This document shows positions 32,399-42,463 of a stretch of DNA of 64,000 nucleotides, one piece after another (the stretch's first letter is position 1; each line of letters starts with the position of its first letter). This DNA comes from Agrococcus baldri (GTDB taxonomy: Bacteria; Actinomycetota; Actinomycetes; Actinomycetales; Microbacteriaceae): contig FOZN01000004.1 of the NCBI GenBank assembly GCA_900114805.1, forward strand, positions 62,001 to 126,000, written 5' to 3'. The notes beneath the pieces were generated by a model. That model was not told the origin of the DNA. It ran no database searches and saw only the letters and a program-made list of their open reading frames with translations. Both the position numbers and the translations under genes were made by a program.

Positions 32399-35300
32399 GT
32401 GACCGACCAGCCTTCGACCCACCCGGCCAGGTACCCGCTCTCGAGCGACGAGCCCGTCGTCGCCAGCCCGAACCTGCCGGCTCTCGAAACCGGCATCCTC
32501 GCCTTCTGGAAGGGCGACGACACCTTCCGCGCCTCCGTCGAGCAGCGGCAGGGCTGCCCCGAATGGGTCTTCTACGACGGCCCGCCGTTCGCCAACGGGC
32601 TGCCGCACTACGGCCACCTGCTCACCGGCTACGCCAAGGATGTCTTCCCGCGCTTCCACACCATGCGCGGCAAGCAGGTGCCGCGCGTGTTCGGCTGGGA
32701 CACCCACGGGCTGCCCGCCGAGCTCGAGGCGATGAAGCAGCTCGGCATCACCGAGAAGGCCGAGATCGAGTCGATGGGCGTCGACGTGTTCAACGAGCAC
32801 GCGCGCGCCTCGGTGCTGGAGTACATGGACGAGTGGGAGGCCTACGTCACCCGCCAGGCCCGCTGGGTCGACTTCGACGGCGGCTACAAGACCCTCGACC
32901 TCACCTACATGGAGAGCGTCATCTGGGCGTTCAAGACGCTGCACGACAAGGGCCTCGCCTACGAGGGCTACCGGGTGCTGCCGTACTGCTGGCGCGACGA
33001 GACGCCGCTGTCGAACCACGAGCTGCGCATGGACGACGACGTCTACCAGGATCGCCAGGACACCACGCTCACCGTCACCTTCCCGTTCACGGGTGAGGGG
33101 GCGGATGCGGCGGGCCTGTCGGGCGTGCAGGCACTGGCCTGGACGACCACGCCGTGGACGCTGCCGACGAACCTCGCGCTCGCGGTGGGGCCCGCGATCG
33201 ACTACGTGGTCGTGCCCGCAGGGCCGAACGGCACGTCTGCCGGCGGAGGGTCCTTCCTGCTCGCCGCCGACACGGTCGCCGGCTACTTCAAAGATCTCGG
33301 CTACGACTCCGCCGAGGAGGCGCTCGCCGCTGTCGCGCGCACGCTGCCCGGCAGTGATCTCGCAGGCATCACCTACGAGCCCCTGTTCGACTTCTTCGCC
33401 GACGCATCCGAATGGGGCACCGAGCACGCCTTCCAGATCCTCGTCGACGACTACGTCGCCACCGGCGAGGGCACCGGCATCGTGCACCAGGCGCCCGCCT
33501 ACGGTGAGGACGACCAGCGGGTCGCGAACGCCGCCGGCATCCCCACGATCCTCTCGGTCGACGACGGCGGCCGCTTCCTCGACGTGGTGGCGCCGGTCGC
33601 GGGCGAGCAGGTCTTCGACGCGAACAAGACGCTCTCGCGGCTGCTCAAGGACGCCGGCCGCGTGCTGCGCCAGGCGAGCTACGTGCACTCCTACCCGCAT
33701 TGCTGGCGGTGCCGCAACCCGCTGATCTACAAGGCGGTCTCGAGCTGGTTCGTGAAGGTCACCGACATCAAGGACGACCTGCTGGCCGCGAACGAGCAGA
33801 TCAACTGGGTGCCCGAGAACGTCAAGCACGGCCAGTTCGGCAAGTGGCTCGAGGGCGCGCGCGACTGGTCGATCAGCCGCAACCGCTACTGGGGCAGCCC
33901 GATCCCGGTGTGGAAGAGCGACGACCCGAACCACCCGCGCATCGACGTGTACGGCTCGCTCGACGAGCTCGAGCGCGACTTCGGCGTGCGCGTCACCGAC
34001 CTGCACCGGCCGGCGATCGACGAGCTGACGCGGCCCAACCCCGACGACCCGAGCGGCAAGAGCACCATGCGCCGCATCCCCGACGTGCTCGACGTCTGGT
34101 TCGACTCGGGCTCGATGCCGTTCGCGCAGTTCCACTACCCGTTCGAGAACACCCGGTGGTTCGAGGAGCACAGCCCCGCCGACTACATCGTCGAGTACAT
34201 CGGCCAGACGCGCGGCTGGTTCTACGTCATGCACGTGCTGTCGGTGGCGCTGTTCGGCCGGCCGGCGTTCGAGAACGTCATCAGCCACGGCATCATCCTC
34301 GGCGACGACGGCTTCAAGGCCTCGAAGTCGCGCCGCAACTACCCCGACGTGAACGAGTCGTTCGACACGTACGGGTCGGATGCGGTGCGCTGGAACCTGA
34401 TGCAGGGCTCGATCCTGCGGGGCGGCAACTTCATCGTCTCGGAGGAGGGCATCCGCGAGGCGCTGCGGCAGTTCCACCTGCCGCTGTGGTCGACCTGGTA
34501 CTTCTTCTCCACCTACGCCAACCGCGCCGCCGACGGCCAGCCGTACCTGGCGAAGCGCTCGACGGCGTCCACCGATGTGCTCGACCGCTACATCCTCGCG
34601 AAGCTGCGCGAGACGGTGGAGACAGTGACGGATGCGCTGGAGCGCCTGGATGCCACCGGTGCCACCTGGGCGGTGCGCGAGTTCCTCGACGTGCTCACCA
34701 ACTGGTACGTGCGGCGCTCGCGCGACCGCTTCTGGACCGGTGTGTCGTCCGACGGATCCGGAGCGGAGGCGTTCGACACGCTCCACACGGTGCTCGAGAC
34801 GCTCACCCGCATCGCTGCGCCGCTGTCGCCGCTGGTGACCGAAGAGGTCTGGAAGGGCCTCACCGGTGGCCGCTCGGTGCACCTGACCGACTGGCCGCAG
34901 GTCGACCGTGCCGGCGACGACGCACTGCCGGCCGATCCCGAGCTGGTCGCGCAGATGGATGCGGTGCGCGCGATCGCCTCGGTCGGCAACGCCCTGCGCA
35001 AGCAGGCGCGCAAGCGCGTGCGGCTGCCGCTGCCGACCCTCACGGTCGTCGGTGCCGTCGACGTCAGCGCGTTCACCGGCGTGCTGCGCGACGAGCTCAA
35101 CGTGCGCGAGATCGTGCTGGAGGCCGCCGCGGACGACGCGCTCGAGCGCTACGGCATCTCCCGTCGGCTGCAGGTCAACGCTCGTGCGGCGGGACCGCGC
35201 CTGGGCAAGGACGTGCAGCGGGCCATCCAGGCCGCGCGCGCCGGCGACTGGTCGGTCGCGGCCGACGACTCCGGCGCCGAGACCGTCACCGCCGGCGGCA

Positions 35301-35704
35301 TCGCGCTGGCCGAGGGCGAGTACGAGCTCGCGCTCGAGGTCGCCGACGAGACGGCCGCGGTCGGCTTCCTGCCGGCCGGCGGCTTCGTGGTGCTCGACAC
35401 CGCGACCACGCCCGAGCTCGAGGCCGAGGGGCTCGCGCGCGACGTCGTGCGCGCCGTGCAGTCGGCGCGCAAGGACGCCGGGCTCGACGTGAGCGACCGC
35501 ATCCGCCTCACTCTCGGCTCGGACGGTCACGGTGTGGCGGCGCTCGAGGCCAACGGCGAGCTCGTCAAGGCGGAGACGCTCGCCGTCGAGCTCACGCTCG
35601 AGCGCATCGACGACACCATGGGCGAGCTGGCCGACGGCCGCACCGCCCACCGGGTGGGCGACGGCTCGCCGCTGGCGATCACGATCGAGAAGGCACAGGC
35701 ATGA
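32399..35704 (+). CDS. ileS: Isoleucyl-tRNA synthetase
   Basis: Encodes 1,101 residues, matching the long eukaryote-like (type 2) IleRS common in actinobacteria. The HIGH-type motif is [16 protein letters not shown] (about residues 69-84). The position of the KMSKS motif reads KASKS (Lys640 to Ser644 in [16 protein letters not shown]), so the second residue is Ala instead of Met. The editing domain and the [12 protein letters not shown] segment are intact, as is the anticodon-binding C-terminal part. The GTG start at 32399 has AGGAG seven bases upstream, which lies in the sequestrable part of the T-box leader. The stop overlaps folC by four bases. Type 2 IleRS enzymes are often less sensitive to mupirocin (family knowledge). 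Confidence 0.96.
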   Translation: MTDQPSTHPARYPLSSDEPVVASPNLPALETGILAFWKGDDTFRASVEQRQGCPEWVFYDGPPFANGLPHYGHLLTGYAKDVFPRFHTMRGKQVPRVFGWDTHGLPAELEAMKQLGITEKAEIESMGVDVFNEHARASVLEYMDEWEAYVTRQARWVDFDGGYKTLDLTYMESVIWAFKTLHDKGLAYEGYRVLPYCWRDETPLSNHELRMDDDVYQDRQDTTLTVTFPFTGEGADAAGLSGVQALAWTTTPWTLPTNLALAVGPAIDYVVVPAGPNGTSAGGGSFLLAADTVAGYFKDLGYDSAEEALAAVARTLPGSDLAGITYEPLFDFFADASEWGTEHAFQILVDDYVATGEGTGIVHQAPAYGEDDQRVANAAGIPTILSVDDGGRFLDVVAPVAGEQVFDANKTLSRLLKDAGRVLRQASYVHSYPHCWRCRNPLIYKAVSSWFVKVTDIKDDLLAANEQINWVPENVKHGQFGKWLEGARDWSISRNRYWGSPIPVWKSDDPNHPRIDVYGSLDELERDFGVRVTDLHRPAIDELTRPNPDDPSGKSTMRRIPDVLDVWFDSGSMPFAQFHYPFENTRWFEEHSPADYIVEYIGQTRGWFYVMHVLSVALFGRPAFENVISHGIILGDDGFKASKSRRNYPDVNESFDTYGSDAVRWNLMQGSILRGGNFIVSEEGIREALRQFHLPLWSTWYFFSTYANRAADGQPYLAKRSTASTDVLDRYILAKLRETVETVTDALERLDATGATWAVREFLDVLTNWYVRRSRDRFWTGVSSDGSGAEAFDTLHTVLETLTRIAAPLSPLVTEEVWKGLTGGRSVHLTDWPQVDRAGDDALPADPELVAQMDAVRAIASVGNALRKQARKRVRLPLPTLTVVGAVDVSAFTGVLRDELNVREIVLEAAADDALERYGISRRLQVNARAAGPRLGKDVQRAIQAARAGDWSVAADDSGAETVTAGGIALAEGEYELALEVADETAAVGFLPAGGFVVLDTATTPELEAEGLARDVVRAVQSARKDAGLDVSDRIRLTLGSDGHGVAALEANGELVKAETLAVELTLERIDDTMGELADGRTAHRVGDGSPLAITIEKAQA

Positions 35705-35754
35705 CGGACGAGACAGGCATGACGGACGAGACCGGCATGACGGACGAGACCGGC
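35701..35754 (+). repeat. Three tandem 18-base units encoding MTDETG
   Basis: ATGACGGACGAGAC(A/C)GGC repeated three times exactly except for one base in the first unit. Each unit begins with an in-frame ATG, so folC has three equivalent start codons in a row. The first overlaps the ileS stop. Confidence 0.95.
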
Positions 35755-37197
35755 GCAGCGCACATCGACGACCGCATCCTCGCCTCGCTCGAGCACGCTG
35801 AGGCGGCGGAGGCCGCCTACCAGGCGCTGCTGGAGAGGGCGGGGGAGGCGGCGGTCGAGCCGCGCATCGAGGCGACCAGGCGCGCGGTCGAGCTGCTCGG
35901 GGATCCGCAGCGGCTTTACCGCGTGATCCACATCACCGGCACGAACGGCAAGGGCTCGACCGCGCGCATCATCGACACGCTGCTGCGCGCCCACGGGCTG
36001 CGCACGGGCGTGCTCACGAGCCCGCACCTCGAGCGCGTCAACGAGCGCATCCTGATCGACGGCGAGCCCGTGACGGACGAGGCGTTCGCCCAGGGCTACG
36101 AGGACATCGCGCCGTTCCTCGACATGGTCGACGCCGAGCTCGCCCAGCAGGGCCAGCGCCGGCTGACGTTCTTCGAGGCGTTCACCGTGCTCGCCTTCGC
36201 CGTCATGGCGGATGCGCCGGTGGACGTCGCGGTGCTCGAGGTCGGCATGGGCGGCACCTGGGACTCCACCAACGTCGCCGACGGCGACGTCGCGGTCATC
36301 ACCCCGATCGCGCTCGACCACACCAACCGGCTGGGCACGACGGTCGAGGCCATCGCGGGCGAGAAGGCCGGCATCATCAAGCCCGACGCCATCGTCGTCT
36401 CGGCCGCGCAGTCTGTGGAGGCGCTGGCCGTGCTCGAGGCGCGTGCCGAGGAGATGGGCGCACGGCTGCTCGTCGACGGGCGCGACTTCTCGCTCACCGA
36501 GCAGTCGGTCGCGGTCGGCGGTCAGCTCATCACCGTCAAGGGGCTCGCGGCCGAGTACATCGACCAGCTGGTGCCGCTCATGGGCGCGCATCAGGGCCGC
36601 AACGCAGCGCTCGCGCTCGTGGCGGTCGAGGCGTTCCTGGGCGGCGGCGCGCAGCCGATGACCGCCGAGGTGCTCGCCGACGGCCTCGCCGCGGTCAGCT
36701 CGCCCGGCCGGCTCGACACCATCGGCGCCGAGCCGCTCGTGATCGCCGACGCCGCCCACAACCCGCACGGCGCCGCCGCGCTGCGCGCCGCGCTGGGGGA
36801 GTACTTCGGGCTCGAGCGCGTCACGCTGGTACTGGGCGTGCTGGTGGGGAAGGACGCGACCGGCGTGCTCACCGAGCTCGAGCCGGTGATCGACGAGGTC
36901 GTGGTGACGCAGTCGAGCTCCGAGCGCGCGCTCGATGCCGACGAGCTCGCGGCGCAGGCCGTCGCGGTGCTGGGCGCCGACCGGGTGCTGGTCGAGACCG
37001 ACCTCGAGACCGCCGTCGAGACCGCCCGCGACGCGGCGGCCGACCGCGGCGGCGCAGTGGTCGTCACAGGGTCGATCACGCTGCTCGGCGACGTCATCGG
37101 CCACGCCCGCGAAGCCGGCTGGCTGCTGCGGCCCGACGCACGCAGGCAGGCCGCCACCGTGCAGCTGGACGCGCCGGAGCTGGAGGGGGAGCAGTGA
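35701..37197 (+). CDS. folC: Folylpolyglutamate / dihydrofolate synthase
   Basis: Encodes up to 498 residues. The Mur-ligase-like ATP site is [14 protein letters not shown] (about residues 79-92), followed by [15 protein letters not shown] and [13 protein letters not shown]. The carbamylated-lysine/metal region [14 protein letters not shown] comes next, and the C-terminal Rossmann-like domain includes [12 protein letters not shown]. The enzyme adds glutamate to folates and, in many bacteria, to dihydropteroate. The first ATG overlaps the ileS stop (ATGA). The N-terminus is a triple MTDETG repeat, so the true first residue may be at 35701, 35719 or 35737. It forms a coupled unit with the following DUF4233 gene. 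Confidence 0.95.
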   Translation: MTDETGMTDETGMTDETGAAHIDDRILASLEHAEAAEAAYQALLERAGEAAVEPRIEATRRAVELLGDPQRLYRVIHITGTNGKGSTARIIDTLLRAHGLRTGVLTSPHLERVNERILIDGEPVTDEAFAQGYEDIAPFLDMVDAELAQQGQRRLTFFEAFTVLAFAVMADAPVDVAVLEVGMGGTWDSTNVADGDVAVITPIALDHTNRLGTTVEAIAGEKAGIIKPDAIVVSAAQSVEALAVLEARAEEMGARLLVDGRDFSLTEQSVAVGGQLITVKGLAAEYIDQLVPLMGAHQGRNAALALVAVEAFLGGGAQPMTAEVLADGLAAVSSPGRLDTIGAEPLVIADAAHNPHGAAALRAALGEYFGLERVTLVLGVLVGKDATGVLTELEPVIDEVVVTQSSSERALDADELAAQAVAVLGADRVLVETDLETAVETARDAAADRGGAVVVTGSITLLGDVIGHAREAGWLLRPDARRQAATVQLDAPELEGEQ

Positions 37198-37631
37198 GCG
37201 CCGAGACGAACGAGCCGCGCGAGGCCGAGCCGAACGCATCCGCCGGTCCTGCCAAGGCGCGCAGGCCGCGCCCCGCGCGCGGAGCGATGGAGGCGCTGCT
37301 GCGCATCACGCACACGCTCGAGGTCGCCGGCCTCGCCTTCGGCACGCTCGCCGTCTGGGGCGTCTCGCGCGACTGGCCGCAGCCGGTGGCGTTCGCGGTC
37401 GTCGCGGTGCTGCTGCTGGCGACCATGCCGCTGCTGGCCCGCCCGTGGGGATGGGCCGTAAGCCTCGCGCTGCAGGTCGCGCTCGCAGCCCTGACGCTCG
37501 TCGAGCCGGTGTGGGGCGTCGTCGCGCTGGTGTTCATCATCCTGTGGGTCTACTGCTTCGTGAAGGCGCGCGGCATCGAGCGGGGCCGCCGCGCGGCAGG
37601 GCTCGATCCGCGCGGCGCACCGGGGCAGTAG
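37194..37631 (+). CDS. DUF4233 membrane protein
   Basis: Encodes 145 residues with a charged Pro/Ala-rich N-terminus (about 30 residues) and four hydrophobic helices: about 43-62, 66-82, 88-103 and 108-122. The end is a basic cytoplasmic tail. The GTG start overlaps the folC stop in a GTGA tetranucleotide. The folC-DUF4233-ndk order is conserved in actinobacteria, and the family has no established function. No catalytic motif is visible. A 29-base gap and a separate promoter box precede ndk. Confidence 0.85.
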   Translation: MSAETNEPREAEPNASAGPAKARRPRPARGAMEALLRITHTLEVAGLAFGTLAVWGVSRDWPQPVAFAVVAVLLLATMPLLARPWGWAVSLALQVALAALTLVEPVWGVVALVFIILWVYCFVKARGIERGRRAAGLDPRGAPGQ

Positions 37632-37660
37632 GGGCCGTTCCGCTCGGTAGGCTGGCAGGC

Positions 37661-38071
37661 ATGCAGAGCACCCTCGTCCTCATCAAGCCCGACGGCGTCC
37701 AGCGCCAGCTGACCGGCACCATCCTCGCCCGCATCGAGGCGAAGGGCTACGTGGTCACCGACCTGCGCCTCGTGCAGCCCGACAGGACCCGCCTCGAGGA
37801 GCACTACGCCGAGCACCAGGGCAAGCCCTTCTTCGAGCCGCTCGTCGAGTTCATGCTCTCGGGCCCCTCGGTCGCGATCCGCCTCGAGGGCGACCGCGTC
37901 ATCGAGGGCTTCCGCTCGCTCGCCGGCACCACGGACCCGACCACCGCCGCGCCCGGCACGATCCGCGGCGACCTGGGCCGCGACTGGGGCCTGAAGGTGC
38001 AGCAGAACCTCGTGCACGGCTCCGACTCCGAGGAGTCGGCAGCGCGCGAGCTCGCGCTCTGGTTCGACTGA
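37661..38071 (+). CDS. ndk: Nucleoside diphosphate kinase
   Basis: Encodes 136 residues, the standard size. The phosphate-carrying histidine is in NLVHGSDSEESA, and the ATP-binding Lys in LVLIKPDGVQRQ. It balances nucleoside triphosphate pools by transferring the gamma phosphate from ATP. TAGGCT at 37648-37653 stands seven bases before the ATG, close to leaderless spacing, and no Shine-Dalgarno sequence is visible. A 61-base hairpin structure between this gene and the convergent VKOR-like gene ends the unit. Confidence 0.96.
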   Translation: MQSTLVLIKPDGVQRQLTGTILARIEAKGYVVTDLRLVQPDRTRLEEHYAEHQGKPFFEPLVEFMLSGPSVAIRLEGDRVIEGFRSLAGTTDPTTAAPGTIRGDLGRDWGLKVQQNLVHGSDSEESAARELALWFD

Positions 38072-38115
38072 GTCAGCCTGGCGCAGTCACCGCGCGCGAT
38101 GCCTGACGCCACCAC

Positions 38116-38176
38116 GACGACGGATGCGCTGCGGCACCGGGTTCCAGGACCCGACGGCCGCAGCGCATCCGTCGTC
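38116..38176. terminator. Large hairpin between ndk and the VKOR-like gene
   Basis: A perfect 19-base-pair inverted repeat (38116-38134 with 38158-38176) encloses a smaller stem (CGGGT with ACCCG). It lies 44 bases after the ndk stop and 14 bases after the end of the opposite gene, so it can serve both. There is no T-tract; function as terminator or RNA stabiliser is inferred from position. Confidence 0.6.
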
Positions 38177-38190
38177 TCAGGGCCGCTCGA

Positions 38191-38811
38191 TCAGAAGCCG
38201 CTGAAGAGGTAGCGCGGGATGCCGGGGAGCGCGATCATGATCGTGAGCACCACGATCACCGCGAGCGCGAGCGAGAGCACCCAGCCCCAACTCGTGAACC
38301 TGGCCGCGACCCGGCGGAATCCGGCTCCGGCGGGCAGCGCGCCCGAGCCGAAGCCCCAGACCCACAGCGGGAAGCTCATGGCGTACATGGCCATCCACAC
38401 CAGGAAGCACCAGGGGCAGACGAAGCCGAGGAAGAAGATCGACTGCTGCGCCAGCCAGAGCACGAACGCGAGGCCGCCCAGCACGCCGAGCGAGAACACC
38501 GTCCACACCCAGCGCGGCATCGCCACCCGGCCCAGCGTCAGCGCCCCCATGATGATCGGAGCCGGGAACGCCATGAGACCCAGGAACGGGTTCGGGAAGC
38601 CGAACGCCTCGCCCTGCTGCGAGCCCATCGCGCCCGAGCAGGTCAGGAACGGGTTGAAGTCGCAGCCGAGGGAGGCCTGCGGGTTCTCGAGCAGCTCGAT
38701 CTTGTCGACCGAGAGCGCGAAGGCGCCGAGGAGCCCGGCGAGCCCGGTGATGATCAACAGCACGCCGAGCCAGAGCGGCGCCGTGAAGTGGGCGGGTCGA
38801 GCGTCAGACAT
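38191..38811 (-). CDS. Vitamin K epoxide reductase (VKOR) family membrane protein
   Basis: Encodes 206 residues with about five transmembrane helices. The active-site pair is in FVCPWCFLVW (CPWC, near residue 143). The partner loop cysteines are in LGCDFNPFLTCSGAMG (about 49-64), followed by the conserved FGFPNPFLG. Bacterial VKOR re-oxidises an extracytoplasmic thiol-disulfide oxidoreductase and passes electrons to menaquinone, replacing DsbB (family knowledge). No thioredoxin-like partner is fused or adjacent. AGGAGG stands five bases before the ATG. It is divergent from the LysE-type gene with 42 bases between them. Confidence 0.9.
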   Translation of the reverse strand: MSDARPAHFTAPLWLGVLLIITGLAGLLGAFALSVDKIELLENPQASLGCDFNPFLTCSGAMGSQQGEAFGFPNPFLGLMAFPAPIIMGALTLGRVAMPRWVWTVFSLGVLGGLAFVLWLAQQSIFFLGFVCPWCFLVWMAMYAMSFPLWVWGFGSGALPAGAGFRRVAARFTSWGWVLSLALAVIVVLTIMIALPGIPRYLFSGF

Positions 38812-38853
38812 GTGGCCTCCTGCGCAACATTCAATCAGTGCCGGAGCCCGGTC

Positions 38854-39537
38854 ATGAGCCTCGACGCGGCCACTCTTGCCGCATTCACAGCAGGCGTCGT
38901 CGTGATCGTGCTGCTGCCGGGTGCGAACAGCCTGTTCGTGATCGCCACCGCCCTGCGCGCCGGCCGCGGTGCGGGCTTCCGCGCGATGCTCGGCGTCTTC
39001 GTCGGCGACGCGGTGCTGATGGTGCTCGCGGTGCTCTCGGCGCAGGCGCTCTCGGCGAACCCGCTCATCTTCCGCGTGCTCACGTGGGCCGGCGCCGCCT
39101 ACCTGCTCTGGCTCGCGTACGGGCTGGTGCGCAGCGCCGTCGACCGCATCCGCGCCAAGCGCCGGCGGCAGGCGGAGCCGGCGCCGACCGAGAACCCGAC
39201 CCAGCCGATCGAGGTGCCGAACCCGATCATCGCCCGCCCGCGGCTCGCGCCCTTCCGCACCGCGCTCATCACGAGCCTGCTGAACCCGAAGGCGATCCTG
39301 TTCTTCGCCTCCTTCTTCGTGCAGTTCATCGACCCGCAGTCGCCCACGCCGCTGGTCGACATCGCGGTGCTGATGCTCATCCTCGAGCTGGCCTCGGCGC
39401 TGTACCTGACGGTGCTGGTGCTGGTGGGCTCGCGCATCGGGCGGAGCGTGCAACCGCAGGGCTGGCTCGCGATCTTCGGCACGCTGGCGGCCGCGGCGGC
39501 CTTCGTGGCGCTCGCCGTGCGCGTGGTGCTGCCGTAG
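38854..39537 (+). CDS. LysE/RhtB-type amino-acid exporter
   Basis: Encodes 227 residues with about six transmembrane helices. The start AAFTAGVVVIVLLPGANSLF has the LPGAN signature of the LysE/RhtB superfamily, close to LeuE. The middle loop is long and charged (RAKRRRQAEPAPTENP), and helix 5 carries NPKAILFFASFFVQF, another family hallmark. It probably exports an amino acid such as leucine, or a related small molecule; the substrate is not certain. I chose the ATG at 38854, with CGGAG about eight bases upstream. An in-frame ATG at 38788 falls in the opposite gene. Confidence 0.85.
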   Translation: MSLDAATLAAFTAGVVVIVLLPGANSLFVIATALRAGRGAGFRAMLGVFVGDAVLMVLAVLSAQALSANPLIFRVLTWAGAAYLLWLAYGLVRSAVDRIRAKRRRQAEPAPTENPTQPIEVPNPIIARPRLAPFRTALITSLLNPKAILFFASFFVQFIDPQSPTPLVDIAVLMLILELASALYLTVLVLVGSRIGRSVQPQGWLAIFGTLAAAAAFVALAVRVVLP

Positions 39538-39539
39538 CG

Positions 39540-39729
39540 GGCGCGCCCGCGTGCGGTAGAGTTGCCGGCAGCGCGCCCGACGGGCGCACGCACAAGTTTC
39601 TCCGGGCAGCCTGACTGGCCCGGGCCGCTCCCGCGAGGGGGCGAGTTGCAAGGATTCGCGCCGGGCGAGCCCCGGGCCGCGAGCGAGATGTCGATCGGCG
39701 GCGCCGGTCGCGACAGGAGTACGCCAGAG
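39540..39729 (+). promoter_or_regulatory. Structured 5' region of the RNase E/G gene
   Basis: A 190-base GC-rich region without a gene. It holds several short inverted repeats (for example GGGCGCGCCC at about 39540-39549 and CGGGCAG/CTGGCCCG at 39603-39622). RNase E genes in other bacteria are autoregulated through their 5' untranslated region, and this could be similar. No sequence homology to that element is claimed. Confidence 0.35.
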
Positions 39730-42390
39730 ATGGCCGACAACACAGCGAACCTCCCCGCAGAGGGCAACGAGCCGAACGCCGACGACGCGACGATCGAGGC
39801 CCCGACCGAGACGGCCCCCGCCGCCGAGCAGCCTGAGAAGCCCAAGCGCAAGCGGGTCTCGACGCGCAAGGCGCCGGCCGCTGCCGAGACCGAGGCGCCA
39901 GTGATGCCTGAGACGCCAGTGAAGACTGAGGCGTCGGATGCGTCGGGCGAACCGGCGACGGATGCGTCGGCCGACGCGACCGAGACCGTGCCGGCGGCGG
40001 ATGCCTCGGCTGACGCGACTGCGGCTGCGGCCGAGGCTGCCACCGAGCAGGAGCCGGGCCACGAGCCCGGGCTGCTGGACCCGGCGACGTCGGCTCCGAC
40101 CGCGTCGCATGGGGACGCATCCGCTGTCTCGTCCGACGAGCAGGCCGCCGACCCGCTGGCCGCCGCGAAGGTGCTGCCCGCGGTGCCCGCCGGCCCGTTC
40201 GGGCTGCTGTTCCATGCGCCCGATCTGGAGGCGCTGCCGGCGCTGCCCGCCACGCGCTCGTACGCCGACGATGACGACGAGGACGACGACGACGACGACT
40301 TCGACGGCCGCTCGCAGCGCGGCCGTCGCTCCTCGCGCCGCAACCGCCGCACGCGTCGCGGCGACAGCGATGACGACGGCGGCAGCAGCCGGCCGCTCAT
40401 CACCGAGCCGCAGAAGGTCAAGGGCTCGACCAGGCTCGAGGCTAAGCGCCAGCGCCGCCGCGAGGGCCGCGACGCCGGTCGTCGCCGCACGGTGGTGACC
40501 GAGACCGAGTTCCTCGCCCGCCGCGAGTCGGTCGAGCGGCAGATGATCGTGCGCTCGAAGCACGACCGCGTGCAGCTGGCGGTGCTCGAGGACGGCGTGC
40601 TGGTCGAGCACTACGTGGCGAAGTCGTCGGAGTCGAGCCTGATCGGCAACGTCTACCTCGGCCGCGTGCAGAACGTGCTGCCGAGCATGGAGGCCGCCTT
40701 CGTCGACATCGGCCGCGGCCGCAACGCCGTGCTGTACTCCGGCGAGGTCGACTGGGATGCCGCAGAGCTCGAGGGCCAGCCGCGCAAGATCGAGCTCGCA
40801 CTCAAGCCCGGCGACACCGTGCTCGTGCAGGTCACGAAGGATCCGGTGGGCCACAAGGGCGCCCGACTGACCAGCCAGATCTCGCTGCCCGGCCGCTACC
40901 TGGTGTCGGTGCCCGGCGGCTCGATGAACGGCATCTCGCGCAAGCTGCCCGACACCGAGCGGGCGCGCCTGAAGAAGATCCTCAAGCAGGTGCTGCCCGA
41001 GGGTGTCGGCGTCATCGTGCGCACCGCCGCCGAAGGCGCCACCGAGGAGCAGCTGACGAACGACGTCGAGCGCCTCACCCGCCAGTGGGAGCGCATCCAG
41101 CAGCAGCGTCAGTCGGGCTCCGCGCCGCTGCGCCTGCACGCCGAGCCCGACCTGCTGGTCAAGATCGTGCGCGACGTCTTCAACGAGGATTTCGGCAAGC
41201 TCGTCATCCAGGGCTCCGAGGCGCTCGAGACCATCCGCGAGTACCTCGAGGCCATCGCACCCGACCTGATCGACCGCGTCGAGGCCTACGAGGGCACCGA
41301 CGACCCCTTCTCGCACTTCCGCATCTCGGAGCAGATCGACAAGGCGCTCGATCGCAAGGTGTTCCTGCCCTCCGGCGGGTCGCTGGTGATCGACCGCACC
41401 GAGGCGATGACCGTCGTCGACGTCAACACGGGCCGCTTCGTCGGAGCCGGCGGCAACCTCGAGGAGACGGTCACCAAGAACAACCTCGAGGCCGCTGAGG
41501 AGGTCGTGCGCCAGCTGCGGCTGCGCGACATCGGCGGCATCATCGTGATCGACTTCATCGACATGGTGCTCGAGTCGAACCGCGACCTCGTGCAGCGGCG
41601 CCTTATCGAGTGCCTCTCGCGCGACCGCACGAAGCACCAGGTGGCAGAGGTCACGAGCCTGGGCCTCGTGCAGATGACGCGCAAGAAGCTGGGCCTCGGC
41701 CTGCTCGAGTCGTACTCTGAGGCGTGCGAGGTGTGCGCCGGCCGCGGCATCATCGTGCACCACGAGCCGGTCTCGAAGTCGCAGCGCCAGGCCGACAGCG
41801 GCGGCAACGGCACCAGCCGTCGCCGGGGCCGCGGCGGCAAGCAGAGCGACCAGCAGCAGCACCAGCAGAGCGGCAACGGCGGCGGCACCCACGCCATCAC
41901 CGACGACATGCGCAAGGGCCTGTCGCAGATCGCCTCGGCGGCCAAGGGCAAGCACCCGGAGGGCGAGCAGGAGCACGCCGCGGCCGAGGCGGAGGTGGAG
42001 CCGCCGCAGCAGTCGGCGCCCGAGCAGGCGCAGCAGCAGTCGGCGCCCGAGCAGACGCAGTCGGAGCAGTCCGGCCGTGAGCGCGGCGGCCGCCGGTCCA
42101 ACCGGCGCCAGGGCCGCGACCGCTCGCAGGAGCCGGTCTCCGGCATCGTCGAGCCCTCGAAGCAGGCGGTCGAGCAGGTGGCGGCCGAGCCGGTCGTGAC
42201 GATTCTCGACATCCCGGTCGAGCCCCACCAGGAGCAGCCGGCCCGCAAGGCGACCGAGAACGACCTCGACGGGCTGCTCGGCAGCGCGCTCGACGCGCTC
42301 GCCGCTCCCGCGCCCGGCACCGGCAAGGCGGCTCGCCGCTCGCGCCGCGCCTCCTCCGGCGTGATCACGGCCAAGCCCGACGAGCAGTAG
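39730..42390 (+). CDS. rne: Ribonuclease E/G
   Basis: Encodes 886 residues. A disordered N-terminal extension of about 250 residues (alternating Ala/Glu/Pro, an acidic Asp run, then Arg-rich) precedes the catalytic core. The S1 domain contains SSLIGNVYLGRVQNVLPSM. The catalytic aspartates lie in MTVVDVNTGRF and IIVIDFIDMV. The zinc-link cysteines are in CEVCAGRG (CPxCxG-like). The C-terminal region is Gln/Ser/Glu-rich, then basic, and should bind RNA or degradosome partners. I chose the ATG at 39730 (MADNTANLP), with AGGAG ten bases upstream; in-frame starts further upstream are less likely. The enzyme cuts mRNA and rRNA precursors. Confidence 0.94.
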   Translation: MADNTANLPAEGNEPNADDATIEAPTETAPAAEQPEKPKRKRVSTRKAPAAAETEAPVMPETPVKTEASDASGEPATDASADATETVPAADASADATAAAAEAATEQEPGHEPGLLDPATSAPTASHGDASAVSSDEQAADPLAAAKVLPAVPAGPFGLLFHAPDLEALPALPATRSYADDDDEDDDDDDFDGRSQRGRRSSRRNRRTRRGDSDDDGGSSRPLITEPQKVKGSTRLEAKRQRRREGRDAGRRRTVVTETEFLARRESVERQMIVRSKHDRVQLAVLEDGVLVEHYVAKSSESSLIGNVYLGRVQNVLPSMEAAFVDIGRGRNAVLYSGEVDWDAAELEGQPRKIELALKPGDTVLVQVTKDPVGHKGARLTSQISLPGRYLVSVPGGSMNGISRKLPDTERARLKKILKQVLPEGVGVIVRTAAEGATEEQLTNDVERLTRQWERIQQQRQSGSAPLRLHAEPDLLVKIVRDVFNEDFGKLVIQGSEALETIREYLEAIAPDLIDRVEAYEGTDDPFSHFRISEQIDKALDRKVFLPSGGSLVIDRTEAMTVVDVNTGRFVGAGGNLEETVTKNNLEAAEEVVRQLRLRDIGGIIVIDFIDMVLESNRDLVQRRLIECLSRDRTKHQVAEVTSLGLVQMTRKKLGLGLLESYSEACEVCAGRGIIVHHEPVSKSQRQADSGGNGTSRRRGRGGKQSDQQQHQQSGNGGGTHAITDDMRKGLSQIASAAKGKHPEGEQEHAAAEAEVEPPQQSAPEQAQQQSAPEQTQSEQSGRERGGRRSNRRQGRDRSQEPVSGIVEPSKQAVEQVAAEPVVTILDIPVEPHQEQPARKATENDLDGLLGSALDALAAPAPGTGKAARRSRRASSGVITAKPDEQ

Positions 42391-42463
42391 TCGCTGGTCG
42401 CTACCAGCGCGTCGGGCAAGCCGCCATTCGATCGGCGACACTTGGTCGGTCGACAGCCGCGGC

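Noticed and set aside
32160..32400. Transcription-attenuating (terminator-type) T-box
   Set aside because: No terminator hairpin with T-tract before ileS; the pairing near the RBS points to translational control.
32375..35650. Leftward frame of 1,091 codons opposite ileS
   Set aside because: Shadow of ileS; biased composition and no family features.
38191..42441. Leftward open frame of 1,416 codons covering rne and beyond
   Set aside because: Only its last 206 codons (VKOR-like) are real. The rest is antisense to RNase E and the LysE-type gene, without recognisable motifs.
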